Shown here: piece by piece, positions 42,401 through 53,755 of the stretch
How the letters are laid out: every line of letters starts with the position of its first letter
Numbering within the stretch: the stretch's first letter is position 1
Assembly: GCA_028583685.1 (NCBI GenBank)
Contig: JAMXIF010001194.1
Location: 19,115,356-19,179,355 of the forward strand
Direction of reading: 5' to 3'
From: Petaurus breviceps papuanus
Lineage: Eukaryota > Chordata > Mammalia > Diprotodontia > Petauridae
Length of the DNA: 64,000 nucleotides
Notes under the pieces: generated by a model
Databases searched by the model: none
What the model saw: only the letters and a program-made list of their open reading frames with translations
What the model was told of the DNA's origin: nothing
Program-made: the position numbers and the translations under genes

Positions 42401-43665
42401 AAGCACATTGTCCATCTACAACAACCCACAGCAAACTATGGAAATTAATACCTATTAAATATCTTCTTTCAGCGTTTTGCAGAAGCCTCCTTATAAAGGC
42501 ATGAAATGACAAATGGGATCTAGTTGGGAATTGAATATGTCATAATCACCATTACTCAACTTCCCAAATCCTTTAATGTGCTATATTCTTTCCCCATCCT
42601 CAGGAACTGGACAGCCCCAAAGCTTTGATGATTTGTTGTTTTTTTCGGCTAAGTCACCATGCTATGAGCTATATATTACCAAATGATTCTGTTGAAGGCA
42701 TGGACAGAAGTGATGAATTTCACAGGCTAGTCATGGCAGAAATATCAGATTTCATGCATGGCTTCAGATTAATGGGAAGCGCCGATTAAAAGAGGGCCTC
42801 TTACTTAAAAGGATCATGGTCATTAAAAAAAAGCAAATCAGTAGTTTAGTTAAGGATAATGTGTGTATGCACACACACACACATACAACCATACATATAT
42901 ATGAATGAAATTACAGTTGAATTAGGTGAAAGGAGGACATGCTAAAAATTAGGCAACACAAATTCTTACAGTCTAGGGGTCAAATGGTCCTCATGCAGCA
43001 CCCCTTGACAGTAGGGTTGTGACTGCTTATTTAATGTGGTTCATAAATGAGTGCCAAGAGTCTGACAGATGGCAATGTTGGCAAGTAGTCTTTGATCTGG
43101 TTCCCATACCAGCAGACTTGAACTCTACATGCATAGTAACTTGCAGTCAAACTGCTCGAGACATGTTTGAAAAAATAGCATGATTATTGTTGGAAACGTT
43201 TGTACTTTTACCCATCATGCACACATATACACACACACACACACACATGCACACACACGCAGAGTGAAATGCATTGATCTGTCTGAAAGCTTTTCATGAG
43301 CTCTTAGCAAGTGTTTTAACATGTTATATAAAGGTGGAATATGTGAAATAGTAGTAGAATTACATCCATCTTTGGGGCATGTTTATGTATTGCACAGAGT
43401 TGCAACTAGCATTTTTTCACAATGAAAACAAGTTGCATAAAAATCACCTTCAAATCAACTATAAAACAAATTCTTTTGGTGAGGTGGAGGAGACAAAATA
43501 AGGTTGCCCTTCTGGAGTGGGGAGGACCAAAGGGGAAGAAGTATTGCTTTTCTGACTGTTCCCATTTTAACTAGTTAGTTTTCCTAACTAGATTCTAAGC
43601 ACAGTTTCTGTGCTTCTGGAAGAATATAAAAGCTATCAGCACCCTCTAAAATTTAGTGCCTCAGG
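42401..43665. other. Mostly unrecognised sequence with two short CA runs
   Basis: CA runs near 42868-42888 and 43228-43260. No repeat family or exon recognised elsewhere. Confidence 0.5.
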
Positions 43666-43835
43666 GGAGGCTAGGTAGTGCAATGAGTAAAGCTCCGGCC
43701 CCGGAGTCAGGAGGACCCGAGTTTGGTTCTGGTCTCAGACACTTAACATCCACACAAAAAAAACTAGCCGTGTAACCTTGGGCAAGTTACTTAACCCCAA
43801 TTGCCCTCCAAAAAAAAAAAGGCAAAAAATAAAAT
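43666..43835 (+). mobile_element. WSINE1-like tRNA-derived SINE
   Basis: 'ggaggctaggtagtgcaatg', 'ggccccggagtcaggaggac', 'gtaaccttgggcaagttact', 'ccccaattgccctcc', A-rich tail. The 18-bp TSD (43648-43665 'aaaatttagtgcctcagg'; 43836-43853) has two mismatches. Confidence 0.92.
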
Positions 43836-43853
43836 AAAATTCAGTACCTCAGG

Positions 43854-44300
43854 AAAAAGCCTCATTCACCCCACCCCAATTATGGTTCTTGGGCACAAAA
43901 TACTTTATAAACAATTTCAGGATAGGACCATTTTGTTGTTTATCTTGTATCCCTAGCAAGAAGCAGTGTGTCTTACATATGTTAGTCAATAAGTTTTTTA
44001 AATTGCTTTGAAAAGTTATAAGCCACTATCTGCCTTTAAGGTTTCCTTCTGGGAGTGGGAGTGGCCCCGGAATCTCTAAGGCTATAGGCAGAGGGAGGAT
44101 AGATCCAGACATTTCTTCAACTATGTAGTCTTCAAGAAGAGACCAGGTCAGTGGCTGTTTTGTCTGTTTGTATCTCTTATCTAAGGATCAGCCAAGCTGC
44201 TTTTGGCAAGGGGGCAGGGACAAGAGTCCTCCCCAAAGCCTGACTACCAGGTCACGATATTTTTGGCCACCACAATGTGCAACAGGTATCTATGAATTCA
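43854..44300. other. No recognisable feature
   Basis: No repeat family or exon recognised. Confidence 0.4.
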
Positions 44301-44309
44301 TGGAGAGAA

Positions 44310-44402
44310 TGCAATCTGGTTCAGTGGAAGGAGCATCTGCAGTAATGAAATTTCCGATCCCTGAAATAATTAGGAAGGTGCTCAATAAATAAATAAATAT
44401 TC
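44310..44402 (+). repeat. Degraded MIR/L2-type tail
   Basis: 'tggttcagtggaaggagcat', 'aggtgctcaataaataaata'. Confidence 0.5.
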
Positions 44403-45034
44403 GTTGACATTATTTGTTCCTTTATTTGAAAAAAAAAACATTCTCTTTTAACTAAATTTTCTTGGTAACTAGATCTTAAGTTCTCTTGTTTCTAAGTGCT
44501 GAGTGCCTGAAAGTGTAGCCACACCCCTTCTAAATTTTGGCACTCTGGAGCAAAGCCCAGTCTCCCTTGCCTGGTTAAGGCTCTCATGTAGACTGAGGTT
44601 TTCACTCCAATGAATTCTCCAAGAGTAGCAGATAGGGTTAGATAAACTCTCTAGCAGGCAGTGAGAGCTCTTTTATATTCATTTTTCTCTCACCCCATTG
44701 AGGGACAATTATTGCCACATGAACACACACATTTAATGACAGACAAGCTGAGGTCAACGCGTATTCATGCTCTGAATTACTGCAGAAGGAAGTCTAGCTC
44801 CCCAAGCACTTGGCTTCAACAGATACTTAGTGTTTCAGATGATAACTTTTCAGCATATTGTGTGGGTTTTTCTACATTGAAAGGTTACTAAGGTTAGGGG
44901 CAGTTATAAAGATAAACCCACAGAACTATTTGAAAAGCAGCTTACTATTGCCTTTATCAACACATAAGGTCTTTCTCAGTTTTTCCTTCATTTATCAAGA
45001 ATCTTCTATTCATGGATCTCTGAGGAGGTAGATG
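44403..45034. other. No recognisable feature
   Basis: No repeat family or exon recognised. Confidence 0.4.
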
Positions 45035-45150
45035 GTACTTGCCCAATTTTCCAGATGATGAAAATGAGGAACAGAGGTTTTATGGTTTGCCCAGGGTCAT
45101 AAAAAAGAAATCTGTGGCAACAGCAGGTTAGAGTCTGATTTGCTTTCTTC
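45035..45150 (-). repeat. MIR SINE fragment, antisense
   Basis: 'ttttccagatgatgaaaatg', 'aggaacagaggttttatggt', 'ttgcccagggtcata'. Confidence 0.65.
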
Positions 45151-45934
45151 AGTGCCTTCTTAAATCTGGGAAAAGGGATTTTTCTCTGAGAGATACCTTT
45201 TTTTTGCCCCAAAACTCTCATGTGTTTGCAAACTACCTAACCATATAAGAAAAGGCTTTGACCTTATCTCAGAAGGCTGAAATGCCTCTGATTTGTGATA
45301 GCCCAGACTTCAGGGCTGTCAAATCACAGTAGGGAATAATATTTAGCCTTTTATTTAAAGAAAGAAAAGAAAAGAGAAATACTGACCTGGCAAATTGTGG
45401 ATAACTATGGATATTTAAACTTGTGAAGGATGCAAGAGAGAATGAATTAAGGATAAATCAAAACCTCCTATTGATCCCTAAGGGAGGGAGCGAGAAAGTA
45501 AACATAGTACAAAGATTGTCTGAATCATTTTGTTTTATGATCCCTTTTACTGGAGGAAAATTGAAGTAGATAAAGTGAATAGTGCTATTGACTGATTCAA
45601 ACTACATAGTTGCATATTTCATAAGCTAATCTGATTTACCAATACTTAACTTTTAAGGCATGGAAACAAGTCTTCAGTGTCATTCGCTTTGGGTGTCCTG
45701 TGACTGCCTTTTTTTTCTTCACTAAGTAACAATACATGGTGAAAATGCCCCTTTTCCAGATTCCTCCACTGGAAAGTCCTCCAGAATAACAAAGAATCCT
45801 AGCATCTTATGGTCATTATCAACAAGCTTCTTATACCAGTCAGCATTCAAGGCTTTGCATGTTTGTTTCACAGCGGGGAAAGAGACCAGGAAAATCCCTA
45901 TAATGCAAACAGACCTGTGATGGAATATAATTGC
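45151..45934. other. No recognisable feature
   Basis: A 78-codon minus-strand frame at 45722-45958 has no recognisable domain. Nothing else seen. Confidence 0.4.
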
Positions 45935-46145
45935 TGCACAATATAGTAGAAAGGGCACAGGCTTAGAGACAGGAGTCCTGACTGATATACCTTACTGTGG
46001 AATCTTGGATAAGTTATTTAAACCTAGCCAAGCATCATTGTCTCATCTGTAAAATGTGGACAAGCGACCTCACAATTTGTTGTGAAGAAAGTACTATGTA
46101 AACCTTAGAGCATTACAGATGTATCATTATAATTATTATTCTTTC
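45935..46145 (+). repeat. MIR SINE
   Basis: 'tatagtagaaagggcacagg', 'gacaggagtcctgactgata', 'gtctcatctgtaaaatgtgg', 'ttgttgtgaagaaag'. Confidence 0.8.
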
Positions 46146-46543
46146 ATTCAACAAGTTATCTATTCATTATTTATTAGTGCTATGGGAACATGGGATAACC
46201 ATGGGAATAGATATGGAGAAGAACCAGGTATTCTTGGCTCCCCACCCCTGTTCTAGTCTAATTAGGAAGATAAGTGTGCATAACTAATTGCAAGAATGGT
46301 GGAGTGGAGTCTATAGGAACTTAAAAGCTTCAAAGAATAAAGTCACTCATGATTAAAAGAGGGAGGAAAAGTTTTGCATTTTATGGAATAAGCTATTTGA
46401 GTTTGCCTTCAAATGATGAAGAAGTTTTAGACTGGAAGAGAACAGCCATGTAAACAAAGAAGAAGACTTCCTGGAAGAAGGTGGATGTTGAGTGAGGCCT
46501 TGAAGGATGAGTAAGACTTGCATGTTGAAACAAAACTGTCGAA
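46146..46543 (-). repeat. L2/L3 LINE 3' part, antisense
   Basis: 'cattcaacaagttatctatt', 'tgagtgaggccttgaaggat', 'gcatgttgaaac'. Diverged. Confidence 0.55.
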
Positions 46544-46554
46544 AGAGAGCTCTA

Positions 46555-46630
46555 TACTTCATACCCACACACCCACAAAAAAAAAAAAACTGGCCCTGTA
46601 ACCTTGAGCAAGTTACTTAACCTCAATTGC

Positions 46631-46683
<53 letters not shown>
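46555..46683 (+). mobile_element. WSINE1-like SINE, 5'-truncated, with (AG)n tail
   Basis: Only the 3' half is present: 'actggccctgtaaccttgag', 'caagttacttaacctcaatt', then a long (AG)n in place of poly(A). The 11-bp TSD 'agagagctcta' is exact at 46544-46554 and 46684-46694, which shows the truncation happened at insertion. Confidence 0.78.

Positions 46684-46689
<6 letters not shown>
46633..46689. repeat. (AG)n microsatellite
   Basis: About 28 AG units at the 3' end of the truncated SINE. Confidence 0.93.
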
Positions 46690-46691
<2 letters not shown>

Positions 46692-46699
46692 CTAGTAAT

Positions 46700-47485
46700 T
46701 ACGTAGGGAAAGGAAAAGAGGAGGGAAAAGGAGAAGAGAGAAAATGGAGAGCAGATGTAACTCATCCTTCCCCAAGGAGCACCCACATTTGATAAACTAA
46801 CTCCTGACTTAGCTTTAAAATAAGTTAAGGAGCTTAAGAGATTCCGTAACAGAAAGAATAGGGACACTCTCTGATGCATGTGAAGCAGGTGTCACTTGCA
46901 GCAAGATTTGTGAATTAATAGAACTTGGAGAGTGGTAGCAGTAGGTAGAGAAAAGCCAGGGTCTTCTAGGAAATAGAGCCCCTTTCTGTTTCTTCCAGGG
47001 TGTGTGATCAGCCTTTCCCTGCAGTGTCTTCTGGTCGCCTTCTGGAGCTTCTCTGTAATCAGGGAAGACAAGGAGTTACTACTCAATTTAACAACTGCAA
47101 TAGGTTTTTATTAAGTATTTTTTGAGGAAGAATGTCAACTTTTCACCACACACATACTCAGTCACACACACACATTCACACCCCCCACACACACACTCAC
47201 ATGCAATGCCTTGCCCTTTTCTCTAAGTCTCAAACTAGAGGGTGTGAGTACCTTAATGACCCAGAGTTATTCTACAGGGTGATGAGTCAAACCCTGAAAG
47301 CCAAACAGTACATCTTTCACAATGATCAAAGGAGTCTTAGTTAGTATCCATAAGTGAAGTAGGGGGAAAATAATAATAATCCTTTTGAACATTATTCATT
47401 TTACTTAGGTTTGTGATATTCTGCCAAATATAGATATATTTGTTATATCATAATTAACAATAAAATTATTATTAGTCTGGAACCG
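46700..47485. other. Mostly unrecognised sequence with a CA-rich run
   Basis: An interrupted CA run lies near 47140-47205. No repeat family or exon recognised otherwise. Confidence 0.45.
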
Positions 47486-47599
47486 TGTGACCTTGTAAAA
47501 ATTACTTTCTCCCAACCCCCTGTTTGGGCCTTAATTCCCTTCTCCATAAAATAAAGGGTTATAATAATATAATAATACAGGTTAATAGTAATACCCAGT

Positions 47600-47835
47600 A
47601 TTTTATATCAACTATATTCCAGACACTGTGCTGAGTGCTTTACAAATCTTATTTTATCCTCACAACAAGCCTAGGAGATGGGTACTCTTATTACTCCCAT
47701 TTTGGATGTGAGGAAACTGAGGAAGGCAGAGGCTAAGTGACATGCTCAGGCTTACACAGCTAGGAAGTATCTGAGGCTGCTTCTGAACGCAGGTCATCCC
47801 AACTCCCAGACCCAGTGCTCTAAGTTGCAATGTTA
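47600..47835 (-). repeat. CORE-SINE (MIR type), antisense
   Basis: 'cagacactgtgctgagtgct', 'ttatcctcacaacaagccta', 'tgtgaggaaactgaggaagg', 'acacagctaggaagtatctg', 'cagacccagtgctctaag'. Confidence 0.85.
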
Positions 47836-47894
47836 CCTCAAGTTTATACCATGTCTTGAGGTTTACAAATAACCTTTTTTTCTTTTATGATGAC

Positions 47895-48127
47895 CTAAGC
47901 AACTAGGTGGCACTATGGATAGAATGGTAGACCTGGAGTTAGAAGACTGAGTTCGGATCTACCCTCATTCTAGCTGTGTGTCCTTGAGCAACCTCTGTCT
48001 GCTTCAGTTTCTCCATCTCTAAATGAAGATGAGAATAGCACCTATAGTGTTGTCATGATCATTAGATGAGATCATATTTGTAAAACACTTAGTCCAGTGC
48101 CTTACACGTAGTGTAAGCACCATATAA
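47895..48127 (+). repeat. CORE-SINE (Ther1-like) with trinucleotide tail
   Basis: 'agcaactaggtggcactatg', 'gacctggagttagaagactg', 'gtgtccttgagcaacctctg', 'ttgtcatgatcattagatga', 'gtgtaagcaccatataaatg'. A triplet array begins directly at its end. Confidence 0.85.
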
Positions 48128-48158
48128 ATGCTAGCTGCTGCTGCTGCTACTACTGCTG

Positions 48159-48205
<47 letters not shown>

Positions 48206-48215
48206 NNNNNNNNNN

Positions 48216-48273
<58 letters not shown>

Positions 48274-48285
48274 AACTACTAGGGT
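48128..48285. repeat. (CTG)n then (CTA)n trinucleotide array with assembly gap
   Basis: Starts as CTG units with CTA interspersed, then becomes pure CTA/ACT. Ten N (48206-48215) interrupt it, so its length is unknown. The polythreonine or polyvaline frames seen here are artefacts. Confidence 0.95.
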
Positions 48286-48363
48286 GGAAAGTATAGTACA
48301 AGTAAAATTAGACAAAAATATCTGAGGTTCAAAAAAAAAGTTTCCTGGGGTTTTAGAACTAGT

Positions 48364-48612
48364 GGCTAGGTAGCTTAGAGTATAGAGCACTGGGATTGGA
48401 CTCAGAACTCATCTTCATGAGTTGAAATCTAGCCTTAGACACTTGCCAGCTGTGTGACTCTGGGCAAGTCATTTAACCCTGTTTTCCAACAGTTTTCCTC
48501 ATCTATAAAATGTGCTGGAGAAGGAAATGGCAAATTACTCCAGTATTTTTGCCAAGAAAACCCCAAAATGGGGTCACAAAGAGTTAGACACAACTGAAAT
48601 ACCTGAACAACA
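48364..48612 (+). mobile_element. MAR1-like CORE-SINE
   Basis: 'ggctaggtagcttagagtat', 'gtgactctgggcaagtcatt', 'gtgctggagaaggaaatggc', 'tttttgccaagaaaacccc', 'gttagacacaactgaaatac', end 'ctgaacaaca'. The 9-bp TSD 'agaactagt' is exact at 48355-48363 and 48613-48621. Confidence 0.9.
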
Positions 48613-48621
48613 AGAACTAGT

Positions 48622-49849
48622 AGGCATTGACCAGATATTCAAACCTAGGTCTTGAAACACCAGTTTCTTTTTCAGTACGTTGTATCATCTCAATAATTCC
48701 CTTCCTAGATCTACCATGCCATTTCTATGTATTTCTATAGTGCTAGGAAAATCAGTGTGGTGCAGATGATCATTCATTCTCTGAGAACAATCATTAAAAC
48801 CACCACTGCCTTTCACAGAGTAAGGTGCTCAACAAGCGTTTATCGAAAAAATTAAGTAGCCCATTTATCAGTCCCTGGACTTTTTCCCTGGAAGAGTTAG
48901 GTAGTTACTATTTGTTCCTCATTTCAAACTCCTGTTCCTCAGGAGGATGAGAAGAATGTAATAGTCAGTGGTGACAGACAAATTCTACAATTGTCCATGT
49001 TGTGGAAGTGTTAGAATTGTTTCCAATATATGGGGGTAGTTTTAATTGCCTTACTGCAACTCATCATGCCAAATTGGGAAGGGGGAGGGGATAGGGAAGG
49101 AGGAGAAATACTCATTTTAAAATATGATGTTTTGTTTGTTTTATTATTTATTAGGCATTCCTTCATGCCTAACAAACTAAGAAAAAAAGTTATATTCTTT
49201 ATTAGAACAAAAATTTGTTTACTTACATATTTTTAATCTATTTCTTTTCTGCTCATATTTATTTTGCATTTTGTTGTATCCTAGATTTGAGTTCATAAAG
49301 GGATCATCATAGCTAAAAATAGTACTTAGTGATTGAATACCTGACATATCCATGACTCTGCCATCATGAGGTATGATCTTCAATATGAAGGATGAGATTA
49401 ATTCATGTTTCAATAAAATAGCAAAGTAAGAACAAAGGAAAAACTTCTGCATTGTTGGCTAAAGTCTTTATCAGCTTGTTGCAGGCAATTCCAGACAAAT
49501 GCATGCCTTTGTATTGCTTTGTACAGACCACTTTGAACAGCAAGAAATCAGCATTTTTTTTTCCTTTATAAAGGGTTAAACATCAGGGGCATTTCTCTCT
49601 GAAATTCCCTTCCAGAACAAGGAATTGTGAGGTAGCCTCAGGGGGTACTATGTGCCTTGGCCTGGAGAGAAAGCATGTTAGGGAAGTAGAGGGCTGGACC
49701 CCAGGACACATTGCCCAGTTACCTGACATCTTGGAAACTTTTGGAGCTACCATGGTGTAATCATCTACATTGTGGTTAAAATGAAAACCAGGAATTTAGG
49801 GAAAATCCCAGATGGTGAGGATAAGGATGGAGATGATGATAGTGATGAA
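48622..49849. other. Mostly unrecognised sequence
   Basis: A short L2-like scrap is near 48810-48850 ('aggtgctcaacaagcgttta'). Nothing else recognised. Confidence 0.4.
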
Positions 49850-50075
49850 GGAAAGTGACATTTGCCTAGTGCTTTAAAGTTTGCAAAGCATTTTAGCTAA
49901 TTTGTCTCATAAATGTCTTACAGAAGTCCTGTGAGGCAGTTTTTGTTTTCCCATTTTACAGGTGAGGAAACTGAAATTCAGAGAAATGAAATGATATGAG
50001 TCAGGATTGGGGACCTAGTCTTCCTGTTTCCAACTCCAGCCTTCTATTTGCCTTGCCATGCTGTCTTATCAGACC
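49850..50075 (-). repeat. MIR SINE, antisense
   Basis: 'cctagtgctttaaagtttgc', 'gtcctgtgaggcagtttttg', 'ccattttacaggtgaggaaa', 'gtttccaactccagccttct'. Confidence 0.82.
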
Positions 50076-50194
50076 CTTGAATGCTAAAGAATTGTGCATG
50101 ATAGTAGGAACTTTTGTCTATAATGAAAACACAGATATCTCTTCCCTACCTTCCTTCCATATCTATCTCCTACCATAGACACTGGTCTATAGAG

Positions 50195-50330
50195 TCCTAC
50201 ACTGTCAAAACTAGAAGGATCCTTCAGAGATTTTCTAGTAGTCTAGCCTGTTCATTTAAAAGAGAAGGAAACTAAAGCCCCTAGAGGGGAAATTATCTGT
50301 CCAAATTCGCATGCCAATGTATTGGATCAT
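50195..50330 (-). repeat. MIR3-like SINE, antisense
   Basis: 'aaaactagaaggatccttca', 'tagtagtctagcctgttcat', 'gagaaggaaactaaagcccc'. A second similar scrap follows at 50350-50435. Confidence 0.65.
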
Positions 50331-50439
50331 GTATCTAACTCTGATGAGACTTCAGAGGCCTCGTTGTCCAACCCCTTCATTCTGAAGTTGAAGAAACTAA
50401 GATACAGGGAGGTGCCTAAAGTCATACAGATAGGAATCA

Positions 50440-50790
50440 TCAGAGGGAGATTTCAGAATCACAGAATCTGAGAATTGGAAAGGTCCTCAGTGGCCATCTA
50501 ATCCACCTTATATTCAAAGGGAATCCTCACTATAATATCATTGACAGATGGTTGTCCAGACTGAAAAAATCCAAGAACCCATTACTTGGGTCAGCCCATT
50601 CCACTTTTGAACATCTCTAATTTTTCAGAATTTTTTTCCTGATAACAAGCCTAAATTTACCCCTGCAATTTCTACATATCTCTTTGGTTCTGCTCTCTTG
50701 AGCCAAACAGAACAAGTCTGACCCCTCTTCCAGAAGACAGATTTTCAAAGAGTCAAACATTGCTATCATGTGCCTCCTGAGTTTTCTTTC
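50440..50790 (-). repeat. CR1-family LINE 3' region, antisense
   Basis: Clear reversed CR1: 'tcagaatcacagaatctgag', 'ggccatctaatccacctt', 'cagcccattccacttttgaa', 'aagcctaaatttacccctgc', 'agccaaacagaacaagtctg', 'cattgctatcatgtgcctcc'. Confidence 0.85.
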
Positions 50791-50809
50791 ATCTGTGACA
50801 TATCACCCC

Positions 50810-51230
50810 ATTCCACAAATCAATAAACTGTGATGACTCCCTGTCACCTCTGTTTGTTGTTTGAAGCCATTATACCACTCCTGACCATCACCACCGTCAG
50901 CACCACCTTTCCAGCCTTCCTGAACTTTACAATCTGCCATGTACTCTGTGATCCGGTGACACAGCCCTCCTTCTCCCTTGAAGAAGAAACTCCATGCTAA
51001 CCCTTGAATACTGTCACTCTTTGTCTTCAACTCCTGACTTTTCTGGAAGGTCTTCCTTCTCTTCATTGTTTCTGACTTCATATCTTGATTTTACGTGGCT
51101 TTTGTTTCCCCCATTAGACATGAGCGTCTTGACTGTAGGACCTGGCTTTTGCCTTTCCTTGTATCCCTTGTGCTTAGCACAGTGCCTGCAACATAGCAGT
51201 TGCTCGATAAATTTTGACTGAATGACCTAG
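50810..51230 (+). repeat. L2/L3 LINE 3' end
   Basis: 'caataaactgtgatgactcc', 'ctgtcacctctgtttgttgt', 'gtgcttagcacagtgcctgc', 'ttgctcgataaattttgact'. Confidence 0.8.
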
Positions 51231-51798
51231 GGCTTAATATCCCTAATGCCTTCCAAATAATCTATAAGTCCTCTGATGCCAAAGGAGCCACCTTTCCTCA
51301 GTACAGTGCTGGGGACAAAAGCTTTACCTGACACAAACATATTCTGCATCAGACTCTGGAGGAAATCAAACTGTTAAAGAGACTCTCCTTCCTCTCTTAG
51401 TCTTTTTTCTTCATTACATAGCAGTCAGGGGAGAGGGGTGAAGGTACTGCACTGACCAGTAAGATAAAATTCAAAGTGAGTCATGTACCATTGCCATAGA
51501 CTAGTGGTGGACTAGTCTATGGGCCTATTAGGGTCCTGGTGATGAATAATCTGTGTCCTAAAAATCTATAAATAGGTCCTCATTCTATAAATAAAACAGC
51601 AATTGAGTTTCAACCAGGCAAGCTGACTTTGATGTTTCATTCAGATTCTCAAAGTTGGGGAACTTTCTTAGCTTTGCGTCTTATATCAATCTGTTTCATA
51701 CCAAATGTTACAACATAGGTTGAAGAGAACATGGGAATGAAATGAATCCAATTATGTAACTAGGACTATGTTGGATATACTGACTTCTGTGTCTTTCA
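51231..51798. other. No recognisable feature
   Basis: No repeat family or exon recognised. Confidence 0.4.
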
Positions 51799-51976
51799 CA
51801 GGGATTCTTAGCTTTTTTTTTTTTGGTATCATAGACCTCTTTAGCAATTTGCTCAAAATTATGAAATCTCTTCTCAGTATAATATTTTAATTGCACAAAT
51901 AAAATACATAGGATTACAAAGGAAATCAATTACATTGAAATAGTTATCAAAAGCCTTTAAGCTCATGGACTCCAAA
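51799..51976. mobile_element. hAT-type MITE, right end missing
   Basis: Starts 'cagggattcttagc', the CAGGG-type hAT terminus, then 'atcatagacctctttagcaa', 'aaaatacataggattacaaa', 'ggactccaa'. The expected terminal inverted repeat at the right is absent. Confidence 0.65.
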
Positions 51977-52139
51977 TTTACACACATACACACATTGCTA
52001 AGGGAAATTTTCTTAGGCTCTGAGGCAACTGTATTCTATCCCAACCCCAATATGCTAGAGGGATTTTTTTTTTGGTCTGTACCTATGATATAATCTTCAT
52101 CTACCGAGTGAGGAAATTTCCTCTACCCAAGAAGATCTA

Positions 52140-52265
52140 TAAATCTTATCTAGTGCTTTGATAAGTTAAGTAATTTGCCCAGGGTCACAAAGTCAGTATA
52201 TATCAGAATCTTTCCCTGGATCTTCCTGCCTCTGAGGCCAGCTTTCTATCCATTATCCCATTGCT
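52140..52265 (-). repeat. CORE-SINE fragment, antisense
   Basis: 'agttaagtaatttgcccagg', 'gtcacaaagtcagtatatat', 'atcttcctgcctctgaggcc', 'ctatccattatcccat'. Confidence 0.75.
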
Positions 52266-52974
52266 TTTCTTGCTGGGGGGAAGGGGGAAAGGAAAGGATG
52301 GGTTAGTGGAGATTAGAGGGGGATTAGTTTATTATCCCCTTGGAAGCTGGAAAAAGGTAATACCCATTTGATTATGGTTGTTACCAAACACTTATACCCA
52401 TTCTCTGTGCATCACCATGGTTAAGAGAAGAGAATGATTCTATTTCTTGAGCCTTTTTTTTCTTCATACTACTTTTATGTCTTAAATGTTTTTACTATTA
52501 GATTTGTTCTTTGCAGTCAGTCATACTGAACTGAAACCTTAAGCCAAAATCATATTCATATGAGATTGACGTCCCAGAGATGTATTGCACATGAAGAAAT
52601 GTATAACAAGTTATGAAAGTTGTAATTACTGGTCAAAATATCTGTGGGGAGCATTGGATCCAGAAGGTCCCACTCAGACTCTAGAGACAGGAAGAGAAGA
52701 GAGAAAAGGAGAATATAGATCTTTTAATTTCATCTTTTTATCAGTTATTCTGGGAAATGAAACAAAAAACTCCTTCCTGTCTATGCTTCCATTTCCTTTG
52801 AGGTCTCTTGCTTAATAATCACAGATTCTTAAGAACCATCATCTAAAATAAGCTGTGAAACCTTCCAGATTATTTCTATTTGTTTTAGAAGAGCAAGCAA
52901 AATGCCTTAAGATGTAAAATCAGTGTGTGTGTATACACATATTTGTATATGTATATATAATATATATAACAAAG
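52266..52974. other. Mostly unrecognised sequence
   Basis: Includes a short TATA/TATG run near 52925-52970. No exon recognised. Confidence 0.4.
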
Positions 52975-53105
52975 TATTCATGACTATTCTCTCTGTGATA
53001 ATCAAACAAGCAAAAACAATAGAGAGTGTTCATTAATTGAGGAACAAATTATTAACTGAGTAAAAGAATTATTTCTAAGGAAATGTTGCATGAACATTGT
53101 GCTAT
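52975..53105 (+). repeat. L1 3' UTR fragment
   Basis: 'gttcattaattgaggaacaa', 'attattaactgagtaaaag', 'acattgtgctataaaataag' match the order of the marsupial L1 3' UTR. Confidence 0.55.
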
Positions 53106-53109
53106 AAAA

Positions 53110-53225
53110 TAAGAAACCTCAATTTTATTTCTGGTTGTGCCATAAGCTCTTGCCCTCTCTGGTCCTTAATTTTCTCACTTATTAAATGAGGAGGTTGAAT
53201 TGAATTAAATGATTTTAGGAGTAAG
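53110..53225 (+). repeat. MIR SINE fragment
   Basis: 'tctggttgtgccataagctc', 'ccttaattttctcacttatt', 'aaatgaggaggttgaat'. Confidence 0.65.
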
Positions 53226-53559
53226 GACATCTGGGTTCTAATTCTGAATCACCCTGCAAACTACCTGTGTTTTTTAATGCAAATTTTTCTGGTGAGCAAT
53301 CCTCTGGAAAGGAACTGCAATACTGTAAAAATCTATAGAGTACAGCAGGCTCCAAGGCAAATGCCTGTTTGTCCTCTGAAATTGTCTAATTAGCTGGTAA
53401 GAAGCCTCCAGGATCATAAAAATATGAAGGTTCTGTTTAAACCACATTAATAACTAAAGTCTAATAGATATGATTATGGTACATTTTGCATAGGCTCAAG
53501 GCTAATTATCCACCACCTCTACTGACATCAGCATTGGTTATGGCCTTCCCAACCTTGGA

Positions 53560-53755
53560 CTTCCTGTAGCACTTTATAATTGTCTGTTGCACTTATCATG
53601 TCATATTGTGCATAACAGTTATTTGCTTTTGTGTTTTATTGCCTTTCAAGAATGCAAGCTTCCTGAAGCCAGAAACCAGTCTTATCCAACCTTTGTACCT
53701 CCCCTAGTAATCCACACACATTAGATATTTTATACATATCTATTGGATGAATGCA
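53560..53755 (+). repeat. L2/L3 LINE 3' end
   Basis: 'atgcaagcttcctgaagcca', 'tttgtacctcccctagtaat', 'atctattggatgaatgca'. Confidence 0.7.

Noticed and set aside
42960-43170. Possible minus-strand ribosomal protein SA (RPSA) retropseudogene.
   Set aside because: A hand alignment gave only chance-level matches after a short similar stretch.
4905-43835. Intact Pol III A/B boxes in young SINEs as functional tRNA genes.
   Set aside because: The tRNA-like heads lack a foldable cloverleaf and continue into SINE core and poly(A); they are retroposons.
23633-48215. Runs of ten N as biological signal.
   Set aside because: Both are of identical conventional length and fall in microsatellites; they are assembly gaps.
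48019-48390. 123-codon polyvaline and 65-codon polythreonine frames.
   Set aside because: Both are readings of the CTA trinucleotide array across an assembly gap.
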